DNA of 14,737 bases from positions 1 to 14,737 of the forward strand of contig JAYWHD010000005.1 of NCBI GenBank assembly GCA_043777895.1, written 5' to 3'. Positions 1 to 7,601 of the stretch are shown here, in pieces (the first letter of the stretch is position 1; each line of letters opens with the position of its first letter). Origin of the DNA: JBDLSY01 sp043777895. GTDB lineage: Bacteria > Pseudomonadota > Gammaproteobacteria > Burkholderiales > Burkholderiaceae_C. The notes under the pieces are model-generated. The model had not been told where the DNA came from and searched no databases. It saw nothing but the letters and a program-made list of their open reading frames with translations. Made by a program: the position numbers and the translations under genes.

Positions 1-1468
1 CATTGCTCACCGTAACAGTCAATGTATAGTATTGACCTGTAGACCCTGCCGCAAATACGCTGGGTTCAGCGACTTTACTGGTGAGGACAACCTTAGGGGG
101 CGTTAAAGTGAGCATCGCTGAAGTTACTTCGGTACACACTAAATTAGCACAACCTACTCTTACAAAATACTGTTTGCCATTTAAACCCGCAACATTACTA
201 ATATTCAATGTAGCCGTGTTTACGCCCGAAAATACACCCGTATTACTTAATGCTACACCACCCGCAGCAGGATTTCTGTCAAACCATTGATAAGTCAAAC
301 CTGTAGTTGTTGCTGTTGCTACACTATAATTGGGCAACCCAGCCGTATATGTACTGGTAGTCTTTATGTTAGCAGTTACTGTAAAACTGGTGCTTGCACC
401 AGAAGCTACTGTTTGATTGGTAGGCGGCGTAACAATAATAATGTCATGAGCCACAGTTTCGTTACCCGTTACACCATTGTAGCCGCCTGCACCACCAGCC
501 ACCTGACCACCGGTATTAAAGCCTGTACCATCTAACCTACCATCATTGTTAGCATCTATACCACCTGATTCTTTGGCATCATTACAACCATCACCATCAG
601 AGTCAAGGTCAAAAGAATCAGCAATACCATCAGTATCCGTATCAGTACTACAAAAGTTAGGGCTTAAAAATGCAGCATCAAATGCCCCAAAGTTATCCAT
701 ACCACCGACTAAAGTGTAAGTTTGCCCAGCTATTAAATCTACAAAACCACTAACCTCACGCCATTCTACTGGGGTAGAAACAGTAAAATTGAGTGTATTT
801 GTAGAACCTTTAGTATTAGCTAGAGTCGGAACTACGTTAGTACCCGTCAAAACCCACATTTGGGCAGTCCAACTTTTATACAAAGAAGACCCAAATCCCC
901 AAGTAGAATAACGCCCACCAAAACGGTATTGTCCTGTTTGTGGAGCAACAAAAGTTTGTCCAAAATTAGCAGCACCATCTATATCTATATACTGTAGACT
1001 GCCGTCATAGCCGATACTAGGTTTATCAAGACTAGGATCTAGGATTGGAGATGTTCCTGCTGCGGCTTTTACAATATTAAACCCACCTGAACCAATAATA
1101 TTCCAAAGACCTAAAGATTGACCTACAGGCTTAATATTGAAGCCTACCTTGCTTTGGATAGGGTCTTCAAAAGACGCATTAATAAAAAAATTATTGATTT
1201 TACACTCTTCACCATCTAATATACCATCATTGTCATCATCAATATCAACAGAGTTAATTACGCTATCACAGTCAAAATCTTGACTGTTGGCCGTGCCTTG
1301 ATTACCACATATCTGTGCCTGAACACTGTAAGTATTTGCTGCTATTAACAACGTACACACTAAAATATACTTAAGCAACAAAAAGAAAAGGTTTTGACTG
1401 ATGACGCTACGCATTGACTTAATAGCCGTGTGTAAGCAATAAAATGGTGCGGAAAACAGGTGATTCAT
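1..1468 (-). CDS. Secreted multidomain surface protein with TSP3-like Asp repeats, Ig-like and DUF11-like domains (partial, 5' part)
   Basis: The frame is open from an ATG at 1468 to the left edge (489 codons), so the C-terminus lies outside the window. Residues 1-51 form a long signal peptide: a basic/polar start, a hydrophobic core at about 28-45, and likely cleavage after SVQA. AAGG lies six bases before the ATG, one of only two clear Shine-Dalgarno sequences here; a start at Met19 (1414) would give a more normal signal length. Residues 64-88 and 274-314 are Asp/Asn-rich, thrombospondin type 3-like calcium-binding stretches (DIDDDNDGILDG; DLDSDGDGCNDA). Between them (about 93-272) is a region rich in Gly, Trp and aromatic residues that resembles a carbohydrate-binding jelly roll. 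Residues 345-456 look Ig-like (YQWFD and a paired Cys at 440 and 445). From about 458 a DUF11-like adhesin repeat begins (VFAAGSTGQYYTLTVTVSN). The likely role is adhesion or a sheath/surface layer; this is inferred from architecture. Such Asp repeats are very common in Bacteroidota, so horizontal acquisition is possible. Confidence 0.85.
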   Translation of the reverse strand, partial: MNHLFSAPFYCLHTAIKSMRSVISQNLFFLLLKYILVCTLLIAANTYSVQAQICGNQGTANSQDFDCDSVINSVDIDDDNDGILDGEECKINNFFINASFEDPIQSKVGFNIKPVGQSLGLWNIIGSGGFNIVKAAAGTSPILDPSLDKPSIGYDGSLQYIDIDGAANFGQTFVAPQTGQYRFGGRYSTWGFGSSLYKSWTAQMWVLTGTNVVPTLANTKGSTNTLNFTVSTPVEWREVSGFVDLIAGQTYTLVGGMDNFGAFDAAFLSPNFCSTDTDTDGIADSFDLDSDGDGCNDAKESGGIDANNDGRLDGTGFNTGGQVAGGAGGYNGVTGNETVAHDIIIVTPPTNQTVASGASTSFTVTANIKTTSTYTAGLPNYSVATATTTGLTYQWFDRNPAAGGVALSNTGVFSGVNTATLNISNVAGLNGKQYFVRVGCANLVCTEVTSAMLTLTPPKVVLTSKVAEPSVFAAGSTGQYYTLTVTVSN

Positions 1469-1642
1469 GGAAACCTTACTTTTAAAGGTGTAGCAGTAAC
1501 TGATTAAACGGGTATTACAAACTAGGTGAACAGCTCTATTTAGACTAAAATTAGCATAAAACTATGTGATTCTACACGTTAAATTTTACCTAAATATCAA
1601 CAATGTAATTAATAGTAATTTTTTAACAAATAATTAACTATT

Positions 1643-1674
1643 GATTTTTTGATTTTTTGATTTTTTGATTTTTT
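1643..1674. repeat. Tandem octamer GATTTTTT x4
   Basis: Four perfect head-to-tail copies of GATTTTTT, with one further T at 1675. The repeat lies about 170 bp upstream of both flanking starts. An 8-bp unit changes length by slippage without relation to a codon, so it could alter promoter spacing; that role is inference. Confidence 0.9.
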
Positions 1675-1760
1675 TAAGAAAATAAAATAATTAAACGCCT
1701 AACGTGACCTAACTTTTACTTTTAAGTGTGTATTGTCGCCTTACTATGTTGTCATCGTAT

Positions 1761-1792
1761 TATTTACTTTACTATTTACTTTACTATTTACT
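1761..1792. repeat. 12-bp tandem repeat TATTTACTTTAC x2.7 upstream of dusA
   Basis: Two perfect copies (1761-1772, 1773-1784) are followed by a partial third (1785-1792). A further TATTTACTTT follows at about 1801-1810. The array sits 50-80 bp ahead of the dusA start, in the promoter zone. Confidence 0.85.
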
Positions 1793-1841
1793 TATTATTA
1801 ATATTTACTTTTAATAAAAATGCACTTTACATATTTAATAT

Positions 1842-2831
1842 ATGAATACTTATAAATATATGCACTCACAACAATTATCTGTTGCCCCGATGATGGACTG
1901 GACTGACCGACATTGTCGCTTTTTTCACCGTTTAATTGCCCCACAAGCCTTGCTTTATACTGAAATGGTCACAACAGGGGCTATTATTTATGGTGATTCA
2001 GCACGTCATTTAGACTATAGCAACGAAGAACACCCGATTGCTTTACAACTGGGCGGTAGCGAACCCGCTGCTTTAGCGGCTAGTATAAAATTAGCAGCAA
2101 CGTGGGGATATGATGAAGTCAATATTAACTGCGGTTGCCCCAGTGAACGGGTACAACGCGGGGCATTTGGGGCCTGCTTGATGGCAGAACCACTATTGGT
2201 ACGTGATTGTATTTATGCTATGCGTGATGCAGTTCCAAATATTCCAGTAACAATTAAGCATCGTATTGGTATTAACCGCGAAGAGTCCTATAGTTTTGTG
2301 CGCGATTTTATTGGCACTGTAGCAGAATCAGGCTGTAACACGTTTATTGTTCATGCCCGTAATGCTTGGCTTAAAGGTTTAAGCCCTAAAGAAAATCGCG
2401 ATATTCCACCTTTGCGTTATGATATCGTCAGACAACTAAAAATAGATTTTCCGCATTTAAATTTAATTTTAAATGGTGGTTTAACCGATATTACACAGTC
2501 TATCAACGCTGCACAAGGTTTAGATGGCATTATGTTGGGACGTATGGCATATCACCAACCATGGTTATTGCGGGCATTTCACAATGCTATTTTTAATACC
2601 ACGTTGCCGCTTGACTATTCTGCTATGCAAACAGTGTGGCAAACAGTGTTACAGTATACCGTTACTCATAGGCATTTAAATGTTCCTGCCCATACGGTTT
2701 TACGGCATACTTTAGGCTTATGCCATAGTATGAATGGTGCAAGGCAATGGCGTACAACATTGAGTAACCCACGTACTTTAGCGGCTATGAGTGATAGCGA
2801 ACTCCTTAATTTACCGCTGCCTAATCCATAA
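1842..2831 (+). CDS. dusA: tRNA-dihydrouridine(20/20a) synthase DusA
   Basis: FMN-dependent enzyme that uses NADPH to reduce uridine to dihydrouridine at positions 20/20a of the tRNA D-loop; cytosolic. The 329-residue length fits DusA. The protein opens with SVAPMMDWTDRHCRFFHR (residues 13-30, flavin-barrel entry). The catalytic cysteine is C99 in NCGCPSERV, followed by GAFGACLM (108-114). FMN and tRNA contacts are expected from K139 and H140 in the TIKHRIGI motif, from HARNAWLKGLSPKENRDIPP (171-190, the DusA hallmark), from NGG (211-213) and from the phosphate-binding GIMLGRMAYHQP. These separate it from DusB and DusC. Neither the ATG at 1842 nor the in-frame ATG at 1860 (MHSQQLSVAP) has a Shine-Dalgarno sequence; 1860 would also fit the family start. 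It stands alone and converges on gph with 49 bp between. Confidence 0.95.
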   Translation: MNTYKYMHSQQLSVAPMMDWTDRHCRFFHRLIAPQALLYTEMVTTGAIIYGDSARHLDYSNEEHPIALQLGGSEPAALAASIKLAATWGYDEVNINCGCPSERVQRGAFGACLMAEPLLVRDCIYAMRDAVPNIPVTIKHRIGINREESYSFVRDFIGTVAESGCNTFIVHARNAWLKGLSPKENRDIPPLRYDIVRQLKIDFPHLNLILNGGLTDITQSINAAQGLDGIMLGRMAYHQPWLLRAFHNAIFNTTLPLDYSAMQTVWQTVLQYTVTHRHLNVPAHTVLRHTLGLCHSMNGARQWRTTLSNPRTLAAMSDSELLNLPLPNP

Positions 2832-2880
2832 TAAAATGAAGTTAATGAGATTATGTAGTTATAAATATATAGTTTGTAAA

Positions 2881-3564
2881 TTAAGTAATTACTAAACTAT
2901 TTAATATACTTTGCGGGCTGCTCATCACACGAACTGCCCCCCAAGTGTGTGGCAAATCATATGGGCTATGATAGCCATAATCAACTGCAATCGGCACACA
3001 ACCTGCTGCTAAAGCAGCCTCAATATCACGGCGGTCATCGCCGACATACCAACAATACTTAGAATCAATACCTATATCATCACAGGCTTTTAATACAGGT
3101 GCAGGGTGTGGTTTGGCGTAAGCCGTAGTATCACCACATACGACAGTAGCGGGCGATAGACCAATTTCAGTTAAAAGTGTTTGTACAATCGGCAAGGTTA
3201 AACTGGTTGATTTATTAGTCACAATACCCCACGCGATTTTTTGTTGGTTCAATGTCTGTAGCAGTACTTTAATTCCATCAAATAAACAGGTATATTGCGT
3301 TAAGTGAGTGCGATAATTTGCTAAAAACAATTGTTGCATCGCTTCAAACTCTGCATCTTCAGGCTTCAAATGAAGAGCGGTATACAACAAACCTTTTGCA
3401 CCACTGGAACAGGCATTACGCAACCGTTCATTAGGTAAACGGGGCAAGCCTTTAAAGTCTAATAAACGCTGGGTAGCCTCTACTAAATCGGGGGCTGTAT
3501 CAGCTAAAGTGCCATCAAAATCAAATAATATGGCGTGTGGTCTTGCTAAAAGAGTAGTATTCAT
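2881..3564 (-). CDS. gph: HAD-superfamily phosphatase, phosphoglycolate phosphatase (Gph) type
   Basis: All four HAD motifs are present. Motif I is DFDGTLADT with nucleophile D15 and acid/base D17. Motif II is T116 in VTNKS. Motif III is K151 in AKPHP. Motif IV is GDDRRDIEAA (D176, D177, D180) for Mg2+. Residues 22-95 form an alpha-helical cap of the Gph type. The length, 227 aa, is normal for Gph, which converts 2-phosphoglycolate to glycolate, clearing a product of oxidative DNA damage repair or of RuBisCO oxygenation. Substrate cannot be fixed from sequence, because betaproteobacterial Gph and MupP-like phosphatases (MurNAc-6-phosphate) look alike in these motifs. It is last in the minus-strand group, 97 bp after the SMP-30 gene, with no Shine-Dalgarno sequence before its ATG. 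Confidence 0.85.
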   Translation of the reverse strand: MNTTLLARPHAILFDFDGTLADTAPDLVEATQRLLDFKGLPRLPNERLRNACSSGAKGLLYTALHLKPEDAEFEAMQQLFLANYRTHLTQYTCLFDGIKVLLQTLNQQKIAWGIVTNKSTSLTLPIVQTLLTEIGLSPATVVCGDTTAYAKPHPAPVLKACDDIGIDSKYCWYVGDDRRDIEAALAAGCVPIAVDYGYHSPYDLPHTWGAVRVMSSPQSILNSLVIT

Positions 3565-3630
3565 AGAATAAAAAGTCAGTTTAAAAATATAATTTTTCGT
3601 ATAAATAAAATTTTGAATAAAAGTTTAATA

Positions 3631-3657
3631 TTAATATCAAATATTTAATATCAAATA
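3631..3657. repeat. Direct repeat TTAATATCAAATA x2
   Basis: Two perfect 13-bp copies (3631-3643 and 3645-3657) are separated by one base in the 97-bp gap between the SMP-30 gene and gph. They begin just past the SMP-30 stop codon. There is no GC-rich terminator stem here. Confidence 0.8.
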
Positions 3658-3661
3658 ATGC

Positions 3662-4645
3662 TTATTGACACAGTGTTTCAGCCACGCCGTGTGTACCTAA
3701 ACCGTCAAACGCAAATATAGCCCCTGCCAAAACTTGGTCAACAATATCACCAGCAGGACGAATTGACGCAACGTATAAAGTATTTAAGTGTGACCCGCCC
3801 CACGTACAAATAGTCGGTTTCTTTACAGGCACACGTAGCGAATAGTCTAACTTACCCTCGGGCGTAAAGCGGTGAATCATACCTGCATCTGTGGCACACA
3901 CCCAATAACACCCATCAACATCTATTGTTGCCCCGTCTGGGCGACCCGCATAATATGCAAAATTAAGCCATTCACGGCGGTTATAAGGCATTCCCGTGTT
4001 AGTGTCATAGTCGAATTGCCATACACGCTGTTGTGTAGAGTGGCTATCACTTAAATAAAATAAACACCCATCAGGGCTAAATGCCATACCATTGGGCGTA
4101 GTAAACGGTTGCGGCAAATGCACAGGGCTTAGTAATGTTTTAAAGGGTAAATAGCTTGGACTATATTGATAAATACTGGGGTTACCTAGCCCTACTGTTT
4201 GATTAGACACCATAGTGCTGGCTAAAAACCGTCCTTGGCGGTCGCAACGCCCATCATTAAAACGCATTGATTGAGCGGTATGAGCGGCAGTAGCCACACA
4301 GTCTATATTTATATTATGTATATTTAATTTATCTGTTTTATTTTTTAAATGATAATCATAATTCTCATTTTGATTATTTTGATTATTTTGATTGTCATTT
4401 AAAAAATTAATGTGTATTAAACCTGTTTCAGCACCAGCGATTAAGCCACCCTCACTATGTAAAGCAATGCACCCTAACATCTCAGGGGTATTCCACAAAC
4501 AATGCTGGGCTGAATCAAAACTATAGCGGTGTAAAATTTTAGCGGTAATATCTACCCAATAAATAGCCTGTTGTTTAGCGTGCCAAATCAAGCTTTCACC
4601 GACTTGACAACGAGCGTCTAATACTAGTTCGGGCTGTATATTCAT
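3662..4645 (-). CDS. SMP-30/gluconolactonase/LRE family protein (sugar lactonase)
   Basis: Six-bladed beta-propeller metal-dependent lactonase family (regucalcin, gluconolactonase, L-arabinonolactonase). The metal and substrate residues of the family are recognisable: E17 in CQVGESLIW, R128 and N130 in MRFNDGRCD, N185 in TPNGMAFSPDG, and D237 in GRPDGATIDVDG. The likely reaction is hydrolysis of an aldonolactone in the cytosol or periplasm. No signal peptide is seen and the exact sugar cannot be told. Length is 327 aa against about 290-300 for the family. The excess is an Asn-rich insertion at about 83-115 (DNQNNQNNQNEN), encoded by a 9-bp tandem repeat. Its ATG overlaps the stop codon of the CinA-like gene in ATGA (4642-4645), so translation is probably coupled. 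Confidence 0.88.
   Translation of the reverse strand: MNIQPELVLDARCQVGESLIWHAKQQAIYWVDITAKILHRYSFDSAQHCLWNTPEMLGCIALHSEGGLIAGAETGLIHINFLNDNQNNQNNQNENYDYHLKNKTDKLNIHNINIDCVATAAHTAQSMRFNDGRCDRQGRFLASTMVSNQTVGLGNPSIYQYSPSYLPFKTLLSPVHLPQPFTTPNGMAFSPDGCLFYLSDSHSTQQRVWQFDYDTNTGMPYNRREWLNFAYYAGRPDGATIDVDGCYWVCATDAGMIHRFTPEGKLDYSLRVPVKKPTICTWGGSHLNTLYVASIRPAGDIVDQVLAGAIFAFDGLGTHGVAETLCQ
4371..4397. repeat. 9-bp in-frame tandem repeat (TGATTATTT) inside the SMP-30 gene
   Basis: Two perfect units (4371-4379, 4380-4388) and a degenerate third (4389-4397). On the minus strand they encode the N-Q-N repeats of the Asn-rich insertion. The 9-bp unit keeps the reading frame, so copy-number change would lengthen or shorten a surface loop without breaking the protein. 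Confidence 0.85.
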
Positions 4646-5466
4646 CCTGCCACAATTGCGGGTTGATTGATTGGCATCACAGTACCGCCCAACTGCTGTA
4701 CGGCAAGTTGTATGGCTACCATCGCATCAGCTAAGTGCTGTGAATATGTCATAGGGGCTTTGCAGCCTAATTCAATATGTGGTTTATTGTATTCAATGTC
4801 TGGGTGACCTATATTAGGCAAACTATACACTTTTAGAGGCGTATATTCCAACTCAATACGGTGCATTAGGCTAATTAATGCCGATTCTGGCAAACCAAAC
4901 ACCCGTATAGCTTGAGTTATTTGAACGTGTGAATCAAACAAATACTGATAATGCGTATCCAGTATCCAGTCTAACATCGGCCAAGCCATTACAGGAAACC
5001 CCGGTAAACAATATAAACGCTTATTTATACTAAAAGCGGGAATACCGTTATAAGTATTAGGAATAATATCAGCCCCAAAAGGAAAATGCCCCATATTTAA
5101 GCGGAATTGATTTTGTGATGTAGTCATATCCACATCACCTTTGCTTAAACAAAATGCGGTAATTAACTCTTTTGCTTGCGGGTGTAATACCAAATCAACG
5201 GCTAAAGCATCAGCGACTGCTTGACGGGTATGATCATCAGGGGTTGCCCCAATGCCGCCACAACTAATAACCACGTCGCCGCTGTCTAAGGCTTGATGAA
5301 TGACGCGGGTAATTCGTTCGCGGTCATCACTGACATACTGTACTTGCGATATACTCAATCCGCGTTGTTTAAAGGCAGATAAAATATGCGTAAAATGCTT
5401 ATCAACGCGGTGTCCTGATAAAATCTCATCACCAATAATAATTAAAGAAAAATGTATTTGTGTCAT
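4642..5466 (-). CDS. CinA-family MoCF (molybdopterin-binding) domain protein, stand-alone
   Basis: The 274-residue protein is a single MoCF-biosynthesis/CinA N-terminal domain: GDEILSGH (12-19), SCGGIGATPDDHT (68-80, the phosphate-binding signature of MoeA/MogA/CinA folds) and LPGFPVMAWPML (154-164). It lacks the C-terminal nicotinamide-nucleotide amidase domain of full CinA (about 400 aa), as do the short competence/damage-inducible protein A homologs of many betaproteobacteria. Full CinA proteins act as ADP-ribose pyrophosphatase and NMN deamidase; whether this short form does either is not known from sequence. Its 3' end overlaps the SMP-30 gene by 4 bases. The start at 5466 has no Shine-Dalgarno sequence, but MTQIHFSLIIIGDEILSG fits the family N-terminus. 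Confidence 0.88.
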   Translation of the reverse strand: MTQIHFSLIIIGDEILSGHRVDKHFTHILSAFKQRGLSISQVQYVSDDRERITRVIHQALDSGDVVISCGGIGATPDDHTRQAVADALAVDLVLHPQAKELITAFCLSKGDVDMTTSQNQFRLNMGHFPFGADIIPNTYNGIPAFSINKRLYCLPGFPVMAWPMLDWILDTHYQYLFDSHVQITQAIRVFGLPESALISLMHRIELEYTPLKVYSLPNIGHPDIEYNKPHIELGCKAPMTYSQHLADAMVAIQLAVQQLGGTVMPINQPAIVAG

Positions 5467-5473
5467 AGCAGAT

Positions 5474-5504
5474 ATAAATATTATATTTAAAATATAATAT
5501 TTAT
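5474..5504. repeat. Perfect AT-only palindrome, 15-bp arms
   Basis: The arms 5474-5488 and 5490-5504 are exact reverse complements around a single central A, and every base is A or T. It sits in the 93-bp gap just upstream of the CinA-like start. It is followed by three ATGTTTAA-type repeats (about 5517-5537). With no GC pairs it is a poor terminator; a protein-binding dyad or a drift product are both possible. Confidence 0.85.
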
Positions 5505-5559
5505 TTGTTTAAATAAATGTTTAAATGTTTAAATGTTTTTTGAGTTGTTAAAGGTAAAT

Positions 5560-6588
5560 CTACAGACTGGTCTGTTCAAACATTAAATTGTCTGTCGTAT
5601 TTACTGTATCTTGACGTTCAATGATTTTAGCTTCAATAATTTCACCCTTTGTTGTTGCCTCTAATATTACTTTTAAGGCCAGTTGTTCACGTTGATAGTG
5701 TAACAAAGCGGGAATCAAATAATGGCTGAATAACAAACTGGCTGCTAAAAAAATCATAATAGACACCCATACCGCTAAAAATGCTACTAATGGTAAAAAT
5801 ACAATAAATACTCCGCCTGACAACCACAATATTGACGGCAAAAAAGCAGGAATGCTAGTTATAAGCCCCAATCCAAACAAAGTATTTCGGTGTAGTTTAA
5901 TGACTGCATTGCGTGTAGATTTATCAGCAAAATCAAGTAAAACATCACGCGAAAACAAGCGCGTATTTGCCCACGCCATTAATAACAGTTGTATTACTAA
6001 GCCTAAACCTACCACAAACCATATAGGCAAACTTAATATCCATAAAACACCTAAGACAGTTAAAACCCAAATACTGTGCCAAATACTAGCCATTGTATTA
6101 GCACTATTTTCTAAAGCAGAATACTGTACAAGAGGGACATTGTATTGTTTAGCCACACGCCGAGCTACTGTTTGCGTTCCTAAAATATTGACTAATAGCA
6201 ATGCAGTCATCATAACTAAAGGCAGGCTAAGCAACAATATTACTAAAGAAATCCAAACAGTCTTCGTGGGAAACCATGTGGGCAACCATGTGGGTGCTTC
6301 TATATTTTCGACAACATTACTTAAGATTAAAAGCGTGGTATCCCATAAAAAAAACCACAATCCTGCCCATAAAATAACGGCTATTAACAAGGGTATTAAG
6401 CTTAAAAACCAAAATTTAGGGCTCAATACACCAATAAATGTTTTAAATAATGCTTTATAAACCAAAGTAGATTGTGATAAAGGTTCAACTGTTATGGGTA
6501 TAGGAACACCGATAGCTGTTTTTTTAATATCAGCTTGAGCGGTATTAAAGCGAGTCGCAAGTAATTTTTTAAAAAAGTTTAATGTCAT
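5560..6588 (-). CDS. EI24/CysZ-like integral membrane protein
   Basis: A 342-residue inner-membrane protein with a cytoplasmic N-terminus of about 57 residues followed by hydrophobic segments at about 58-84, 110-136, 174-206, 236-258 and 260-290. The first segment begins after VLSPKFWFLSLIPLLIAVILW, the pattern of betaproteobacterial EI24-domain proteins related to CysZ. The tail after about 295 is charged and probably cytoplasmic. CysZ moves sulfate, but most EI24 proteins of this length have no assigned substrate and the sequence does not fix one here. Its neighbours (CinA-like, SMP-30) do not suggest sulfate use. A short internal duplication PTWLPTWFPT (about 99-108) lies in the first periplasmic loop. 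It is transcribed away from pth. No Shine-Dalgarno sequence precedes the ATG. Confidence 0.75.
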   Translation of the reverse strand: MTLNFFKKLLATRFNTAQADIKKTAIGVPIPITVEPLSQSTLVYKALFKTFIGVLSPKFWFLSLIPLLIAVILWAGLWFFLWDTTLLILSNVVENIEAPTWLPTWFPTKTVWISLVILLLSLPLVMMTALLLVNILGTQTVARRVAKQYNVPLVQYSALENSANTMASIWHSIWVLTVLGVLWILSLPIWFVVGLGLVIQLLLMAWANTRLFSRDVLLDFADKSTRNAVIKLHRNTLFGLGLITSIPAFLPSILWLSGGVFIVFLPLVAFLAVWVSIMIFLAASLLFSHYLIPALLHYQREQLALKVILEATTKGEIIEAKIIERQDTVNTTDNLMFEQTSL

Positions 6589-6591
6589 AAA

Positions 6592-6619
6592 TAGATATTT
6601 TTAAGTAGATATTTTTAAA
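6592..6619. repeat. 14-bp tandem direct repeat between the EI24-like gene and pth
   Basis: Two abutting 14-bp copies, TAGATATTTTTAAG (6592-6605) and TAGATATTTTTAAA (6606-6619), differ only in the last base. They lie immediately upstream of the EI24-like start in the divergent spacer, so they could overlap its promoter or leader. Confidence 0.8.
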
Positions 6620-6795
6620 ATGCTTTGATAATAATTCAAACTGTAAAATACGGAGTGGCTTAATTTTAGTCGTCATTTACTGTTTTTATTACTAATATGA
6701 GTTTATTATTGTTTATATTATTTTTTATACTATTATTATTTTTTTATACTATTATTTATTATTTATTACACTTTTTTTTTTACACTTTATTTTTG

Positions 6796-7461
6796 ATGCG
6801 CACTTCTTTTCCCATTCAAATTATCGCTGGCTTAGGCAACCCTGGCAAAGAGTATGAATATACTCGACACAACGCGGGATTTATTTTATTAAACGAACTT
6901 GCAAAAATGTATGCTGGACGCTGGCAAATAGACAAAAATTACCACGCTGAATTGTGTAAAATTTCATTAACTAACACATCAATATGGCTTATAAAACCAC
7001 AGATGTTTATGAATCGCAGTGGGCATTCTATTGTGCCGTTTATGCGGTTTCACCGCCTTGTACCCGAAAGTTTATTCGTGATTCATGATGAGTTAGATTT
7101 ATTACCTGGTGAAGTACGTATTAAACAAGGCGGCGGTAACGGTGGTCATAACGGCTTAAAAGATATTCAAGCACAGTTAGGGTCTGCTAATTTTTGGCGT
7201 ATGCGTTTAGGTATTGGTCACCCGCGTAGTCTACAATTGCAGCAGGCTGTTGCTGATTTTGTACTTACACGCCCGACTAAGCCACACTATGACGCTATGC
7301 TTATTGCCCAAAACCAGTGTATTAAACATTTGCCTGTTTTAGTTCACGGCAAGCATTCAGCTCAAGAAAATAAAGATAATAATAAAGATAATAATAAAGA
7401 TTTTGATAGCAGCATTAAAGAACTACACACTTTAAAATCTACATTAAATTTAAATCTTTAA
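6796..7461 (+). CDS. pth: Peptidyl-tRNA hydrolase
   Basis: Cleaves the ester bond of peptidyl-tRNA released from stalled ribosomes, recycling tRNA; essential cytosolic enzyme. Numbering from the ATG at 6796 gives 221 residues. Active-site residues are N15 (GLGNPG), H25 (catalytic base in TRHNAGF), N73 (MFMNRSG), D98 (HDELDL) and H118/N119 (GGHNGL), all in the usual order. The frame is open upstream to an ATG at 6697, but the added 33 residues are almost all Leu/Phe/Ile/Tyr from T-rich DNA and look like a chance extension. MRTSFPIQIIAGLGNPG is the normal family start. The C-terminal tail after about residue 185 exceeds E. coli Pth (194 aa) and carries the repeat NKDNNKDNNKD. In many proteobacteria pth follows rplY; here it is alone ahead of iscR. 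Confidence 0.95.
   Translation: MRTSFPIQIIAGLGNPGKEYEYTRHNAGFILLNELAKMYAGRWQIDKNYHAELCKISLTNTSIWLIKPQMFMNRSGHSIVPFMRFHRLVPESLFVIHDELDLLPGEVRIKQGGGNGGHNGLKDIQAQLGSANFWRMRLGIGHPRSLQLQQAVADFVLTRPTKPHYDAMLIAQNQCIKHLPVLVHGKHSAQENKDNNKDNNKDFDSSIKELHTLKSTLNLNL
7369..7401. repeat. 12-bp in-frame tandem repeat AATAAAGATAAT near the end of pth
   Basis: Two perfect copies (7369-7380, 7381-7392) plus nine bases of a third. They are read in frame as Asn-Lys-Asp-Asn repeats in the non-catalytic C-terminal tail. The core AATAAAGATA recurs in the 12-bp repeat upstream of iscS. Confidence 0.9.
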
Positions 7462-7468
7462 GCATTAT

Positions 7469-7502
7469 TTAATTACATCAGACCGCTTTACACCGTAATT
7501 AA
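7469..7502. other. Inverted repeat downstream of pth (weak terminator candidate)
   Basis: TTAATTAC (7469-7476) and GTAATTAA (7495-7502) are exact reverse complements around an 18-base loop, starting 8 bases after the pth stop. The stem has one G-C pair and no T-run follows, so intrinsic termination is doubtful. I list it as the only hairpin in the pth-iscR gap outside the IscR sites. Confidence 0.25.
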
Positions 7503-7576
7503 CTTAAAAATAATACAATTAGTTTAATCGTATTTAATCGTACTTAATTAATCTAGTTTAAAGTAAATGTAGGGTA

Positions 7577-7601
7577 AAATTTGACTAAATTACAAGGGTA
7601 T
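7577..7601 (+). promoter_or_regulatory. Putative type 1 IscR operator, site 1
   Basis: This 25-bp stretch agrees at 20 of 25 positions with the E. coli type 1 IscR consensus as I remember it (ATASYYGACT then RWWWY, then AGTC, then RRSTAT). Both ends fit: TTTGACTAAATTA on the left and GGGTAT on the right. The mismatches are at positions 2, 4 and 17-19. Its position about 80-100 bp ahead of iscR is where IscR holding a [2Fe-2S] cluster represses its own promoter in E. coli. Confidence 0.6.

Larger units (their letters stand above)
1469..1841. other. Divergent intergenic region, AT-rich, no gene
   Basis: This 373-base spacer separates the minus-strand surface protein from plus-strand dusA and should hold both promoters. 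I see no open frame of interest, no tRNA and no GC-rich hairpin. It contains two short tandem repeats (listed separately). A possible but weak promoter for dusA is TTGTCA at 1749-1754 with TATTTA at 1773-1778 (18-bp spacing); the -10 match is poor and falls inside the 12-bp repeat. Confidence 0.6.

Noticed and set aside
81..535. Two short plus-strand open frames at the left end
   Set aside because: They lie opposite the minus-strand surface protein, which reads open through the whole stretch with clear domains. Their translations (Cys- and Ser-rich) look like shadows.
2832..2880. Bidirectional terminator between dusA and gph
   Set aside because: The 49-bp convergent gap has no GC-containing stem or T-run on either strand.
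5852..6460. A 202-codon open frame on plus, opposite the EI24-like gene
   Set aside because: It is the antisense shadow of a membrane-protein gene, with Lys/Asn/Thr-rich low-complexity translation and no domain pattern. The minus-strand frame explains the region.
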